Source: Magnetococcales bacterium (GTDB taxonomy: Bacteria; Pseudomonadota; Magnetococcia; Magnetococcales; JADGCH01). Taken from it: a stretch of 47,766 bases of DNA. This document shows, one piece after another, positions 1 through 7,873 of this stretch (position 1 is the first letter of the stretch; the number at the start of each line of letters is the position of its first letter). A program made the position numbers and the translations under genes. The notes beneath the pieces were generated by a model. That model did no database searches. It was given only the letters and a program-made list of their open reading frames with translations, and was not told the origin of the DNA. The stretch is from assembly GCA_015229115.1 (NCBI GenBank), contig JADGCH010000014.1:1-47766 (forward strand), in the 5' to 3' direction.

Positions 1-195
1 ACGGCCTACGATGCTGCCGGTGTCATTCATACCGACTTCCAGCGCGGGTTTATCCGTGCCGAGGTGATTGGCTATGACGACTTCATCTGCTGTGGCGGTG
101 AACTCAAGGCACGGGAACAAGGACGCTTTCGCCTTGAAGGACGCGACTACCCAGTCGTCGACGGAGACATCATGCACTTTCGCTTTAATGTCTGA
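1..195 (+). CDS. ychF: YchF ribosome-binding ATPase, C-terminal end (partial)
   Basis: The first 64 codons of the window read as the C-terminal TGS domain of the universally conserved YchF/OLA1 GTPase-like ATPase, which associates with ribosomes. Visible family signatures are the [14 protein letters not shown] segment, the [10 protein letters not shown] stretch and the very characteristic end [11 protein letters not shown] followed by TGA at 193-195. The 5' part, including the nucleotide-binding domain, lies outside the window. Its stop codon sits inside a 16-bp tandem duplication that also carries the start of the next gene. Identification is firm from the ending alone. Confidence 0.95.
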   Translation, partial: TAYDAAGVIHTDFQRGFIRAEVIGYDDFICCGGELKAREQGRFRLEGRDYPVVDGDIMHFRFNV

Positions 196-217
196 CCGGA
201 TTAATGTCTGACCGGAT
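186..217. repeat. 16-bp perfect tandem duplication over ychF stop and next start
   Basis: Positions 186-201 and 202-217 are identical 16-mers beginning TAATGTCTGACC. The first copy contains the ychF stop (TGA 193-195); the second contains the ATG (204) used by the next gene. In the first copy the same ATG (188) opens only a 7-codon frame that ends at TGA 209-211. Before the duplication the two genes would have overlapped as ATGTCTGA, so the event separated a translationally coupled pair. Confidence 0.9.
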
Positions 218-731
218 GGATGGCAACGGCCTGACATGGCCTATCCAGCGCATCGTCTCCGGTGGGCAGACCGGTGTGGATCGTGCCGCCCTTGATTTCG
301 CTCTGCAGCACCATGTCCCCTGCGGCGGATGGTGTCCGCGTGGACGGTTGGCCGAAGATGGTATCATCCCGGCCTGTTATCCGCTGCAAGAGGCCCGCAG
401 CCGTCGTTATGCCGAGCGGACGCGTCTGAATGTCATCGACTCGGATGGTACCCTGATCCTGCATCGGGGCACCCTGAAAGGAGGAACGGCCCTGACTTGG
501 CAGTTTGCCAAGCAGTATCACAAACCGTGTCTGGTCATCAATCTATCACGCCACACCGATGCGACAACAGAGCAGCAGCAACAGGAAGTCCAGCAATGGC
601 TGACCCATGAGGCCATGACCGTGCTCAATGTTGCCGGTCCCCGTGAAAGTGAAAATAGCGGTATCTACCAACAGGCTTTTTCCTTTATCAAGTCTATTTC
701 AATGTGCTATAGTTCCATCAGATCGTGGTGA
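204..731 (+). CDS. SLOG-superfamily protein, YpsA / putative molybdenum-carrier-like
   Basis: A 175-residue protein with the N-terminal signature IVSGGQTGVDRAALDFAL (about residues 17-34), then GGWCPRGRLAEDG, a central RTRLNVIDSDGTLIL strand and GGTALTWQFAKQYHKPCLVINL. This is the pattern of the putative molybdenum carrier family, related to the SLOG/YpsA Rossmann fold that binds nucleotides or nucleotide-derived ligands. The substrate is not established, and the carrier name comes from distant homology. It follows ychF directly. The last residues (after FSFIKSI) do not resemble the family and may be lineage specific. The start at 204 lies in the second copy of a 16-bp duplication. Confidence 0.8.
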   Translation: MSDRMDGNGLTWPIQRIVSGGQTGVDRAALDFALQHHVPCGGWCPRGRLAEDGIIPACYPLQEARSRRYAERTRLNVIDSDGTLILHRGTLKGGTALTWQFAKQYHKPCLVINLSRHTDATTEQQQQEVQQWLTHEAMTVLNVAGPRESENSGIYQQAFSFIKSISMCYSSIRSW

Positions 732-788
732 TCTTTCAATTCGTGCCACCATTGTCGAGTCGTGTTAGGTAAAGAGGAAAAATAATAA

Positions 789-2726
789 ATGAGCACAACA
801 AACAGTTATCCAGTACCGTCCGAAGTGGCTTCTCACGCCCATATTGATGACGCCGGTTATCAGGCCATGTACCAGCGTTCCATTGCTGATCCGGAGGCCT
901 TCTGGGCCGAACAGGCCAATCAATTGATTCACTGGTTCAAGCCATGGAACAAGGTGCTGGAGTATGATTTCTCCAAAGCACAGATCCGCTGGTTCGATGG
1001 CGCCCGCACCAACGTCTCCTACAACTGCCTTGATCGCCATCTGGACAAGCGGGGAAACCAGGTAGCCATCATTTGGGAAGCGGATGACCCATCACAGGGT
1101 AAAAAGATCACGTATCGTCAGTTGCACGAGCAGGTGTGCCGTTTTGCCAATGCTCTTAAGGCACGCAATGTTCATCGTGGTGATCGTGTCTGCATCTATA
1201 TGCCCATGATTCCTGAAGCGGCTGTGGCCATGCTGGCCTGTTCCCGCATCGGTGCCGTTCATTCGGTGGTGTTCGGTGGCTTCTCACCAGAGTCGCTCAA
1301 GGATCGTATTCTTGACTCGGACTGCCGCGTCGTGATTACCGCTGATGAGGGATTGCGTGGTGGGCGTCCAGTACCACTGCGGCGCAATGTCGACCAGGCC
1401 CTGCTCTCCTGCCCCAACGTTCATACCGTCTTCACGGTGCGTCATACCGGCAATCACATTGCTTGGCAGGAGGGACGTGACGTCTGGTACCACGAAGCGG
1501 TTGCCTCTGTCTCTGCTGAGTGCGCCATCGAGGAAATGGAAGCGGAAGATCCGCTGTTCATCCTCTACACCTCCGGTTCGACGGGCAAGCCCAAGGGTGT
1601 GCTGCATACGACTGGCGGTTATCTCCTTTATGCCTCGATCACCCACAAGTACATCTTCGACTATCATGAAGGAGATATTTACTGGTGCACCGCCGACGTT
1701 GGCTGGGTCACCGGACATACCTATATTGTCTATGGCCCGCTGGCCAATGGTGCTACGACCCTGATGTTTGAGGGTATTCCCAACTATCCGGATGGTTCGC
1801 GTCTGTGGCAGGTGGTCGACAAATATCAGGTCAACATTTTCTATACAGCCCCAACAGCGATTCGCGCCCTGATGGCATTGGGTGATGAGCCGGTACGCAA
1901 GACCAGCCGTCGTTCGTTACGCCTGCTTGGTAGTGTTGGTGAGCCGATCAATCCGGAAGCCTGGGAATGGTACTATCACACCGTCGGCGAAGGGCGTTGC
2001 CCGATTGTCGACACTTGGTGGCAGACCGAGACGGGTGGCATTCTGATCACCCCGCTACCCGGCGCTACAGCCCTGAAGCCAGGGTCGGCGACCCGTCCCT
2101 TCTTCGGTGTGGAACCAGCCATCGTCGACAGCAGCGGTCAGGTATTGGAAGGGCCCTGCAGTGGTAATTTGGTCATCACCAAACCGTGGCCCGGTATGAT
2201 GCGCACTGTTTACGGCGATCATCAGCGCTTCTTCAATACCTATTTCTCGACCTACCCTGGTACCTACTTCAGTGGTGATGGCTGTCGTCGTGACGAAGAT
2301 GGCTACTACTGGATTACCGGTCGTGTCGACGATGTCATCAATGTCTCCGGTCATCGTCTCGGTACCGCCGAGATCGAAAGCGCCCTGGTGCTGCATCAGG
2401 CCGTCGCCGAGGCAGCCGTGGTGGGCTTCCCGCACAACATCAAGGGTCAGGGCATCTATGCCTATGTCACCCTGATGAAGGGCGTTGAAGCTAGTGAGGA
2501 GATGCGCAAGGAGCTGATCAATCTGGTACGCAAGGAGATTGGTCCTTTTGCCACCATTGATGTCATTCAGTGGGCTCCAGGGTTACCCAAGACCCGTTCT
2601 GGCAAGATCATGCGCCGCATCCTGCGTAAGATTGCCTGCAACGAGCTTGACTCCCTTGGGGATACCTCAACGCTGGCCGATCCAGGCGTGGTTCAGGATC
2701 TGGTCACCAATCGTCCGAAAACATAG
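789..2726 (+). CDS. acs: Acetyl-CoA synthetase (AMP-forming)
   Basis: A 645-residue ANL-superfamily enzyme that converts acetate, ATP and CoA to acetyl-CoA, AMP and PPi. Length and motifs match bacterial Acs: the P-loop-like [11 protein letters not shown] near residue 260, WWQTETGG near 410, the hinge/adenylate region [12 protein letters not shown], and the C-terminal [10 protein letters not shown] near 600 whose Lys is the site acetylated by Pat-type enzymes in the family. N-terminal [20 protein letters not shown] is typical of Acs rather than propionyl-CoA synthetase. A good Shine-Dalgarno (AGAGGAAAA) precedes the ATG. It stands alone between the SLOG gene and a strong hairpin, so it is probably transcribed on its own or with the upstream gene. 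Confidence 0.95.
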   Translation: MSTTNSYPVPSEVASHAHIDDAGYQAMYQRSIADPEAFWAEQANQLIHWFKPWNKVLEYDFSKAQIRWFDGARTNVSYNCLDRHLDKRGNQVAIIWEADDPSQGKKITYRQLHEQVCRFANALKARNVHRGDRVCIYMPMIPEAAVAMLACSRIGAVHSVVFGGFSPESLKDRILDSDCRVVITADEGLRGGRPVPLRRNVDQALLSCPNVHTVFTVRHTGNHIAWQEGRDVWYHEAVASVSAECAIEEMEAEDPLFILYTSGSTGKPKGVLHTTGGYLLYASITHKYIFDYHEGDIYWCTADVGWVTGHTYIVYGPLANGATTLMFEGIPNYPDGSRLWQVVDKYQVNIFYTAPTAIRALMALGDEPVRKTSRRSLRLLGSVGEPINPEAWEWYYHTVGEGRCPIVDTWWQTETGGILITPLPGATALKPGSATRPFFGVEPAIVDSSGQVLEGPCSGNLVITKPWPGMMRTVYGDHQRFFNTYFSTYPGTYFSGDGCRRDEDGYYWITGRVDDVINVSGHRLGTAEIESALVLHQAVAEAAVVGFPHNIKGQGIYAYVTLMKGVEASEEMRKELINLVRKEIGPFATIDVIQWAPGLPKTRSGKIMRRILRKIACNELDSLGDTSTLADPGVVQDLVTNRPKT

Positions 2727-2747
2727 TAACCTTTGCTTTGCAATTCG

Positions 2748-2778
2748 ACCCCTCTCCTGCAGCGATGAGGAGAGGGGT
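2748..2778. terminator. Perfect 11-bp stem hairpin after acs
   Basis: ACCCCTCTCCT (2748-2758) pairs perfectly with AGGAGAGGGGT (2768-2778) around a 9-nt loop. It lies between the convergent acs and hepT genes, three bases from the hepT stop codon. The following bases (TAATT) are only weakly U-rich, so termination is plausible but not textbook. It resembles two other C/T-G/A-rich hairpins in this window (14357-14379, 24182-24210). Confidence 0.65.
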
Positions 2779-2781
2779 TAA

Positions 2782-3177
2782 TTACCGGGCACAGACGTCA
2801 GAACGCATGCGCTCGAGGGTGTCGATCAACAGTGGTATGTGATTGCGACATATCGAAAAGATGATTTCGGCGTTGATATCGAAATAATGGTGGCTTAACA
2901 CATCCCTCGCGCCTTTGACTCCTTTCCAGTCAACTTCCGGATAGTGCTGCAGGAACGTCCCGCCTACGTTCTTTTCGAGATTCTTCAGACCCTCTCCAAT
3001 CATGATAATCGCCATGACAATGGCGTCGAGCTTGTCTATGCCATCATCTGACGATGTAAAGTCATCCGGCACGGTAATCGCGGCAAAACGCCTCTTGATC
3101 CGGTGCGCTGCCACCAGCATCTGGTCAATAATCGTCACGACCAGTTCATCGTCAAATATAAATAGCGTCACGGTCAA
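2782..3177 (-). CDS. hepT: HepT-like HEPN RNase toxin (DUF86)
   Basis: A 131-residue all-helical HEPN protein. The catalytic RNase motif RX4HXY is present as R91, H96 and Y98 in ARDVLSHHYFD, and an acidic/Gly stretch typical of DUF86 precedes it (IMIGEGLKNLEK). In MntA-HepT systems HepT cleaves RNA, and MntA silences it by adding AMP to the motif Tyr. The gene overlaps the 3' end of the upstream mntA by 26 bp, the usual antitoxin-first order. The upstream start chosen is a TTG at 3177; a GTG six bases further in (3171) is an alternative. The pair is visibly richer in A/T than its flanks, suggesting acquisition. Confidence 0.9.
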   Translation of the reverse strand: MTVTLFIFDDELVVTIIDQMLVAAHRIKRRFAAITVPDDFTSSDDGIDKLDAIVMAIIMIGEGLKNLEKNVGGTFLQHYPEVDWKGVKGARDVLSHHYFDINAEIIFSICRNHIPLLIDTLERMRSDVCAR

Positions 3178-3469
3178 TTCTTTTCCTGAGGACCCTGTTC
3201 ATAGCGGCGCGGTAATGAACAACATCTACTGGCCGATGCAATATTTCTTCAAGAAACTCCTTGATGTGGACCGTGTAGAATAAATCTGGTTGCTGCATCT
3301 GGATAACCACATCGATATCGCTCTCTTCACGAGCTTCATTTCTGGCTACTGAACCAAAAACACCTATAGAGGTGAGGCCATACCGTTCTGTCAAAACAGT
3401 TTTATACTGATACAGAACTTTCAATATCTCATCACGGTTAGGTAACACGGTGTGTCTTCTCCTTATCAT
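3152..3469 (-). CDS. mntA: MntA-like minimal nucleotidyltransferase antitoxin
   Basis: A 105-residue minimal nucleotidyltransferase. The signature GSX10DXD is intact: G39-S40 in VFGSVARNE followed by D51 and D53 in SDIDVVI; a third acidic residue follows in RPVDVVHY. The family transfers nucleotides (AMP in studied MntA proteins) onto the partner HEPN toxin. It is encoded immediately upstream of, and overlapping, the HepT gene, so the two are co-transcribed on the minus strand. The start at 3469 is the furthest Met; a shorter start is possible but would not remove any motif. Confidence 0.9.
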   Translation of the reverse strand: MIRRRHTVLPNRDEILKVLYQYKTVLTERYGLTSIGVFGSVARNEAREESDIDVVIQMQQPDLFYTVHIKEFLEEILHRPVDVVHYRAAMNRVLRKRIDRDAIYI

Positions 3470-3508
3470 TGACCCATCTTCATCCAGACCACATGAGACG
3501 CATTGATT

Positions 3509-4135
3509 CTAAAACACCTTGATCAGTGCTAGTCCCGCCAAAAGCAGGAAGAAGATACCTGCCACCTTGTGAACCACCTTGATCGGAATGCGCTGTAGCA
3601 GTTTGCGTCCCACAATGACGCCCAATGCCGAGGAAAGAATCAGAGCCACGGTAGCCCCGACCCAAACCGGACCAGCTGGCTGGGTTACGGCCATGCCTGC
3701 CACAGCGATCTGGGTCTTGTCGCCCAGCTCGGCAACAAAGATCATCAGAAAAGCGGTCAGCATGATGCCACGACCACTTTTCTCGCTGACATCCTCTTCT
3801 TCCTGATCGTCGTCCCCCGCCGAACGCAACGACTGGATCCCAAAAAAGGCAAACAGGGCCGCAACAATGCCGGCCAATACTCGTTCTGGCACCCATTGCG
3901 ACAATGCTGCCCCGAAGACCACAGCGAGAATATTGAGAAAAACAAAGGCCAGCGATGCACCCAGAAACACCGGTCGCCCCTGATAGCGGGCAGCCAAGGT
4001 CATGCAGACCAACTGGGTTTTATCCCCCAGCTCGGCCAGGAAAATAACCAGAAAAGTCGCCGTGGTGGTGGTTAACCAAGTTGTCAAGTCAGTTGGGAAA
4101 GCCGCTGCAAGCGAGAGCGAGATAGACATGGTCAA
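3509..4135 (-). CDS. GDT1/UPF0016 family cation (Mn2+/Ca2+) exporter
   Basis: A 208-residue membrane protein built from two homologous halves. Each half carries the family signature ELGDKTQ (about residues 35-41 and 137-143) inside a hydrophobic segment, separated by an acidic cytoplasmic loop with DDDQEEED. Members are TMEM165 in humans, Gdt1 in yeast and MneA/Mnx in bacteria, where Mn2+ export is the best-supported role. About six transmembrane helices are expected. The start (ATG 4135) has AAGGAT upstream. The leader contains a hairpin (4171-4216) but no recognisable yybP-ykoY manganese riboswitch core. Nearby genes are unrelated. Confidence 0.9.
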   Translation of the reverse strand: MTMSISLSLAAAFPTDLTTWLTTTTATFLVIFLAELGDKTQLVCMTLAARYQGRPVFLGASLAFVFLNILAVVFGAALSQWVPERVLAGIVAALFAFFGIQSLRSAGDDDQEEEDVSEKSGRGIMLTAFLMIFVAELGDKTQIAVAGMAVTQPAGPVWVGATVALILSSALGVIVGRKLLQRIPIKVVHKVAGIFFLLLAGLALIKVF

Positions 4136-4170
4136 TCCTTATCAGGGGGTCGGCATGGTATAAGACTCAA

Positions 4171-4216
4171 GGCAAACATCAACCTCCCAACCCCCGGGAC
4201 TCAGGTTCATGTTGCC
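4171..4216 (-). promoter_or_regulatory. Hairpin in leader of the cation-exporter gene
   Basis: On the minus-strand transcript, GGCAACAT (4216-4209) pairs with ATGTTTGCC (4179-4171) with one bulged base, and AGGT/ACCT continues the stem across a 2x2 internal loop; the apical loop is C/G rich. The heptamer CTCAAGG flanks it on both sides (4166-4172 and 4216-4222). It begins about 35 bases upstream of the start codon, a position suitable for translational or attenuation control. Function is inferred from position only. Confidence 0.4.
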
Positions 4217-4355
4217 TCAAGGTCTCGTCAAGCCCTCACGACTGTGCGCACCATGGGATTAAGAAAGGCACCACCCAAGCATGTTGACGCGCACTTCATT
4301 TGCCCCATGACAGGACAAACGACTGACTACTCCCCTTCAGGATGGGCTCATGCTA

Positions 4356-4387
4356 CAAGGACTCTTGGCAGAAAGCAAGGGTCCTTG
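4356..4387. promoter_or_regulatory. 12-bp stem hairpin upstream of the BioC-like gene
   Basis: CAAGGAC (4356-4362), T and CTTG (4364-4367) pair with CAAG (4376-4379), G and GTCCTTG (4381-4387); the single non-Watson-Crick position is a U-G wobble. The loop is 8 bases. No U-run follows on either strand. It lies about 60 bases ahead of the plus-strand start at 4448. It could be a terminator for unseen transcription, an RNA-stability element or a regulator site. Confidence 0.5.
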
Positions 4388-4447
4388 ATATGCTGCCCGT
4401 TGAACCCAATGGAATCCCATCAGAACAACCTGTCTTGAAAGTCGACC

Positions 4448-5269
4448 ATGATCCAGCTGTCCCCCCTACACGATAGCAACAGCCTTATGGATGCCAGTTT
4501 GATGCGTCTGGCCTGGCGTCGTCACGCTGGCAGTCCGACCCCTGCTCTACTACGTCGTGTTGGCGACGAACTGGTGACACGGTTGCAGGACATCCGCATT
4601 ACACCGCAGAGGATCCTTGATCACAGTTGCTGCAGTCCGGTCACGTCGCAACTAGGCCAGTTTTATCCCACAGCCCATGTGATCCAGCTGGGGCCCGAGC
4701 AGCACAGCATGGCTGCCAGACGCGACCATGACCGACCCGCTCTGGTCGCCGATCACCGATTGCCTTTTCGTTCTGGTCAGTTCGATCTGATTGTGGCCAA
4801 CCTGATGCTGCACTGGTCAACCGACCAGAGGGCCCTGCTGCGCAGTTGGCATCGTCTGCTACGTCCGGATGGCCTGCTGCTGTTCAGCACCCTGGGATCA
4901 CAGTCGCTGTCCGAGTTGCGTCAGGCGATGGCCACGGTAGATCAACACCACGACCGACCGCCCCGTGCACGCCTAATTGAGTTGCCCACCCTCAACGATC
5001 TGGGACAGCTGATGAGCCACGCCGGTCTGCGACTGGTGGTACTGGACCGTGACAGCGTGACCCTGCCGGTGGTATCCATTCCGGAGTTATTACAGCGACT
5101 GCGTCGCATGGGTTCGGTCAATCCCTATCGACGCGCTCCTCATGGTGGTTATCCGGGCCGATCCTTCTGGTCGACAGTTGAGCAGTGTTATCGGCAGCAG
5201 CAAGGTCTTTCGGCCACGGCAGAACTTCCTGTGACCTTTGAGCTCATTTTTGGTCACGGCTGGCACTGA
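4448..5269 (+). CDS. BioC/NDUFAF5-like methyltransferase-fold protein with degenerate SAM motif I
   Basis: A 273-residue class I methyltransferase-fold protein. The architecture matches the BioC/NDUFAF5 group: an N-terminal ASLMRLAWRRHAG helix, the DHRLPFRSGQFDLIVANLMLHWSTDQRALLRSWHRLLRPDGLLLFSTLG core (motifs II-post II), the late SIPELLQRLRRMGSVNPYRRAP segment and the family ending FELIFGHGW. BioC methylates malonyl-ACP to start biotin synthesis. However, SAM-binding motif I, normally DxGCGTG, reads LDHSCCSPVTSQLG (D58 onward), losing the glycines. It may have lost SAM binding or changed role. No other bio genes are near, so I leave the symbol blank. Confidence 0.7.
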   Translation: MIQLSPLHDSNSLMDASLMRLAWRRHAGSPTPALLRRVGDELVTRLQDIRITPQRILDHSCCSPVTSQLGQFYPTAHVIQLGPEQHSMAARRDHDRPALVADHRLPFRSGQFDLIVANLMLHWSTDQRALLRSWHRLLRPDGLLLFSTLGSQSLSELRQAMATVDQHHDRPPRARLIELPTLNDLGQLMSHAGLRLVVLDRDSVTLPVVSIPELLQRLRRMGSVNPYRRAPHGGYPGRSFWSTVEQCYRQQQGLSATAELPVTFELIFGHGWH

Positions 5270-5272
5270 AGT

Positions 5273-6523
5273 TCATCCCTTGACACAAACTACCTGCTTC
5301 AAGGTGTGGACAATCTCGACCAGATCGCGTTGGGCTGCCATGACCTGATCGATATTTTTATAGGCAGCTGGGGTTTCGTCGAGAACATCACGATCCTGAC
5401 GGCACTCGACACCGCGTGTTGCCTGCTGATGATCGGCCAGTGAAAACCGGCGCTTGGCCTCACCACGCGACATCACCCGTCCAGCTCCATGCGAACAGGA
5501 ACAGAACGAAGCCGCATGACCACGCCCCCGGACAATATAGGACCGGCTGCCCATGGAACCGGGGATGATACCCATCTCTCCCTTGCCGGCCCGCAGGGCA
5601 CCCTTGCGGGTAACCCAGACATCGGCACCAAAATGGTGCTCCATGGCGACGTAGTTGTGATGGCAGTTGACCGCCTGTTCGTCAACGCTGAACGGGCAGA
5701 GATGGTGCTTCAATACCGTCAGAATGCGCCGCATCATCACCTCGCGGTTAGCAAGTGCATAGGCCTGGGCCCATCCGACAGCAGCGACATAATCGTCGAA
5801 CAGCTCCGAACCCTGTGGCAACCAAGCCAGATCAGGACTGGGCAGGGTCTCACGTCGACGAACCATCAGCTCCTTGGCACGCCCAATGAAGTAGCCGCCG
5901 ATGCGGTTGCCAATGCCACGCGAGCCAGAGTGCAACATCACCCAGCAGCGGTCCGACTCGTCAAGACACAGCTCAATGAAATGATTGCCGGTACCCAAGG
6001 TGCCCAGATGGTTGAGGTCGTTGGACTTTTCCAGAACACGGTGCTTATGGTGGAGCTGTTTCAGACCTTCGGCCAGTGACGGACCACCGCGATGATCGTT
6101 GTGCCAGACAGCCGTCACATCCTCCGGCACCCCGTCCCATTGCCAAGCCCCTACATCGCCACGACCACCATTGTGGCTGCGACCATGCGGGACGGCTGCT
6201 TCGATGGCATAACGCAACGCCGTCAGCGATTCCGGCAACTGCTGCGAGGTCAGTGACAGCCGCAAGGCCATCATGCCGCAACCGATATCAACCCCCACCG
6301 CCGCCGGAATGATGGCCCCGCGCGTGGGGATGACGCAACCGATGGTCGAACCCATGCCAACATGAACATCAGGCATGACAGCGACATGGCGGAAAATGAA
6401 TGGCAGCCGGGCCACCTGTTCGATCTGCTTGCGGGCAGCGGCCTCAATCGGCACGCCCTCGGTCCACATTTTAATAGGGCTGGACATCTGGCTCACGCTA
6501 CCCACGATATACTGAATCTGCAT
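5273..6523 (-). CDS. rtcB: RtcB-family RNA ligase
   Basis: RtcB joins 2',3'-cyclic phosphate or 3'-phosphate ends to 5'-OH RNA ends using GTP and Mn2+. Diagnostic segments are all present: MPDVHVGMGSTIGCVI, AVGVDIGCGM (metal-binding Cys), GTLGTGNHFIEL, HSGSRGIGNRIG, NCHHNYV and CSCSHGAGRVMSR, whose His (about residue 343) is the guanylylated nucleophile. Length 416 residues from the ATG at 6523 is normal; an upstream TTG (6547) would add eight residues not seen in the family. It is divergent from a DUF790 nuclease gene, 96 bases apart. I see no archease or RtcR regulator beside it. It ends four bases from the converging BioC-like gene. Confidence 0.95.
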   Translation of the reverse strand: MQIQYIVGSVSQMSSPIKMWTEGVPIEAAARKQIEQVARLPFIFRHVAVMPDVHVGMGSTIGCVIPTRGAIIPAAVGVDIGCGMMALRLSLTSQQLPESLTALRYAIEAAVPHGRSHNGGRGDVGAWQWDGVPEDVTAVWHNDHRGGPSLAEGLKQLHHKHRVLEKSNDLNHLGTLGTGNHFIELCLDESDRCWVMLHSGSRGIGNRIGGYFIGRAKELMVRRRETLPSPDLAWLPQGSELFDDYVAAVGWAQAYALANREVMMRRILTVLKHHLCPFSVDEQAVNCHHNYVAMEHHFGADVWVTRKGALRAGKGEMGIIPGSMGSRSYIVRGRGHAASFCSCSHGAGRVMSRGEAKRRFSLADHQQATRGVECRQDRDVLDETPAAYKNIDQVMAAQRDLVEIVHTLKQVVCVKG

Positions 6524-6540
6524 CAAAAAGTCATCATCTT

Positions 6541-6561
6541 GCAACAACTGGCAACTGTTGC
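6541..6561. promoter_or_regulatory. Inverted repeat between rtcB and the DUF790 gene
   Basis: GCAACA (6541-6546) and TGTTGC (6556-6561) form an inverted repeat with a 9-base centre in the 96-base divergent interval. Position suits an operator acting on either gene. It does not have the GG/GC spacing of a sigma-54 promoter. Low confidence because 6-bp arms can occur by chance. Confidence 0.3.
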
Positions 6562-6619
6562 TATGTTAGCAGAGTGACTGTTTTCAGTAAACAAGATTAT
6601 GACAGGCTGATGGTTGCCC

Positions 6620-7873
6620 ATGCTCACCAAGGAACTGCTCCGTTTCTCCCTGCGCCGTGATGAGATCGTTCCCCGTACGGTTGACGTTGGAGACCGCACC
6701 CTGCTGCTGCTGGCACGCAATCTGATTGATCTCTATGGATCTTCTGTAGGTCAGACTGTGGAAGAACTGGCTGAGCTGGCCCAGCCCATTGTCAACAGTT
6801 ATCGATCGCCAGTGATTGCCAAAGGGCTGAACAAACTGCTGCTGGACCGCTGCCGCTTTCGCGTGTCAGATCCGGAGCTGGAATCGTGGCGTCTGGCGGT
6901 ATTCCAAGCCGCTGCCGCGCTGCTGGGTAACAGAAGCATGAATGACCTGTCCCATTATCGGCAGGCTGTAGCGCAACAACTGCAGACCGACCCGGACAGC
7001 CTGTCTCGACGGCTGTATGCCGATCTGGCCCTACGCCAACCGCTGGAAGAGTTTCAACGTTACACCCCTGAACAGCTGCTGCAACGATACAACATGGCCC
7101 AGGCACAGGGGCTGCTGCTCTGGTCGACAGCACTGGAGGTCAAGCTGAGTGAACCCGATACCGGCAAACGCCGTCAGCTGCTGCGTCATCTACGCTTTTT
7201 CCGGTTGTTGACCCGCATCCACCAGCAGCAGGATGAGATCCATATCACCGTTGATGGTCCGCTATCGCTGCTGCAGCATACCCAGAAATATGGCCTGCAG
7301 TTAGCTGCCTTTCTGCCTGCTCTCTGTGCCATGTCACGCTGGCAGATTGCGGCACGCATCCGCATGGAACAACAGCCCCAGGCGTGGCTACGGCTTGACC
7401 AGAGCTCCGGGCTACAATCGCACTACCAGCAAACCTGGGTCTATCGCCCCGAAGCCATTACCAGCTTTGCAGAACAGTTTAACAACCAGGATGATAAGGA
7501 TGATAACCAGAGTCGTTGGCAAATGATGGAAGAAAGCCCCATCCTGACCCGTTACGGCGCCGAGCTGGTGGTACCGGATTTCTCATTTCAGCACGACTCC
7601 GGTCTGGTAGTCCATCTGGAACTGTTCCATCGCTGGCACAGAGGCCCGCTACTGCGCCGACTGGAACAGCTGGCCACCCATGACGACGACCGTTGCCGAC
7701 TGGCCATCGGTGTCGAACGGGCGCTCGCTAAGGAGCAGTCGACCCAAGCCCTGCTGCAACAGTCGCTCTGGTATCAGAGCTATGGTTTTGAGTTTAACGA
7801 GTTTCCGCCGGTTCGGCGTGTCATGGGCTGTCTGAACCGGTTTCTGGCCACCACCACAACCCTTGCTACTTGA
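6620..7873 (+). CDS. DUF790 family (Bax1-like) nuclease
   Basis: A 417-residue DUF790 protein. Recognised stretches are the N-terminal MLTKELLRFSLRRDEIVPR, SPVIAKGLNKLLLDRCRF, HLRFFRLLTRI, the highly typical VDGPLSLLQHTQKYGLQLAAFLPAL (about 215-240) and the C-terminal restriction-endonuclease-like core VVPDFSF...VHLELFHRWHRGPLLRRLEQL (about 320-350). In archaea the homologue Bax1 is a structure-specific nuclease partner of the XPB helicase. No XPB-like helicase gene is in this window, so the partner is missing or distant. Start chosen at ATG 6620 because it matches the family N-terminus; a TTG at 6614 is in frame. It overlaps the converging PilZ gene by 8 bases. Confidence 0.85.
   Translation: MLTKELLRFSLRRDEIVPRTVDVGDRTLLLLARNLIDLYGSSVGQTVEELAELAQPIVNSYRSPVIAKGLNKLLLDRCRFRVSDPELESWRLAVFQAAAALLGNRSMNDLSHYRQAVAQQLQTDPDSLSRRLYADLALRQPLEEFQRYTPEQLLQRYNMAQAQGLLLWSTALEVKLSEPDTGKRRQLLRHLRFFRLLTRIHQQQDEIHITVDGPLSLLQHTQKYGLQLAAFLPALCAMSRWQIAARIRMEQQPQAWLRLDQSSGLQSHYQQTWVYRPEAITSFAEQFNNQDDKDDNQSRWQMMEESPILTRYGAELVVPDFSFQHDSGLVVHLELFHRWHRGPLLRRLEQLATHDDDRCRLAIGVERALAKEQSTQALLQQSLWYQSYGFEFNEFPPVRRVMGCLNRFLATTTTLAT

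Larger units (their letters stand above)
4136..4447. other. Gene-free interval with two hairpins
   Basis: This 312-base stretch separates the minus-strand exporter gene from the plus-strand BioC-like gene. I see no credible gene: the only open frame (4244-4438 plus) lacks a ribosome-binding site and any recognisable motif. It contains two strong inverted repeats, one at 4171-4216 in the exporter leader and one at 4356-4387 ahead of the BioC-like gene. Promoters for both flanking genes must lie here, but I could not pick convincing -35/-10 pairs. Confidence 0.6.

Noticed and set aside
4136-4250. Possible yybP-ykoY manganese riboswitch before the exporter gene
   Set aside because: The conserved loop sequences I know for that class were not found; only an unrelated hairpin is present.
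4244-4438. 64-residue open frame on the plus strand in the gene-free interval
   Set aside because: No ribosome-binding site, no recognisable motif, and it spans the strong hairpin at 4356-4387.
6524-6619. Possible sigma-54 promoter for rtcB (TGGCA near TTGC)
   Set aside because: The GG and GC elements are 10 rather than 12 bases apart, so it does not fit the consensus.
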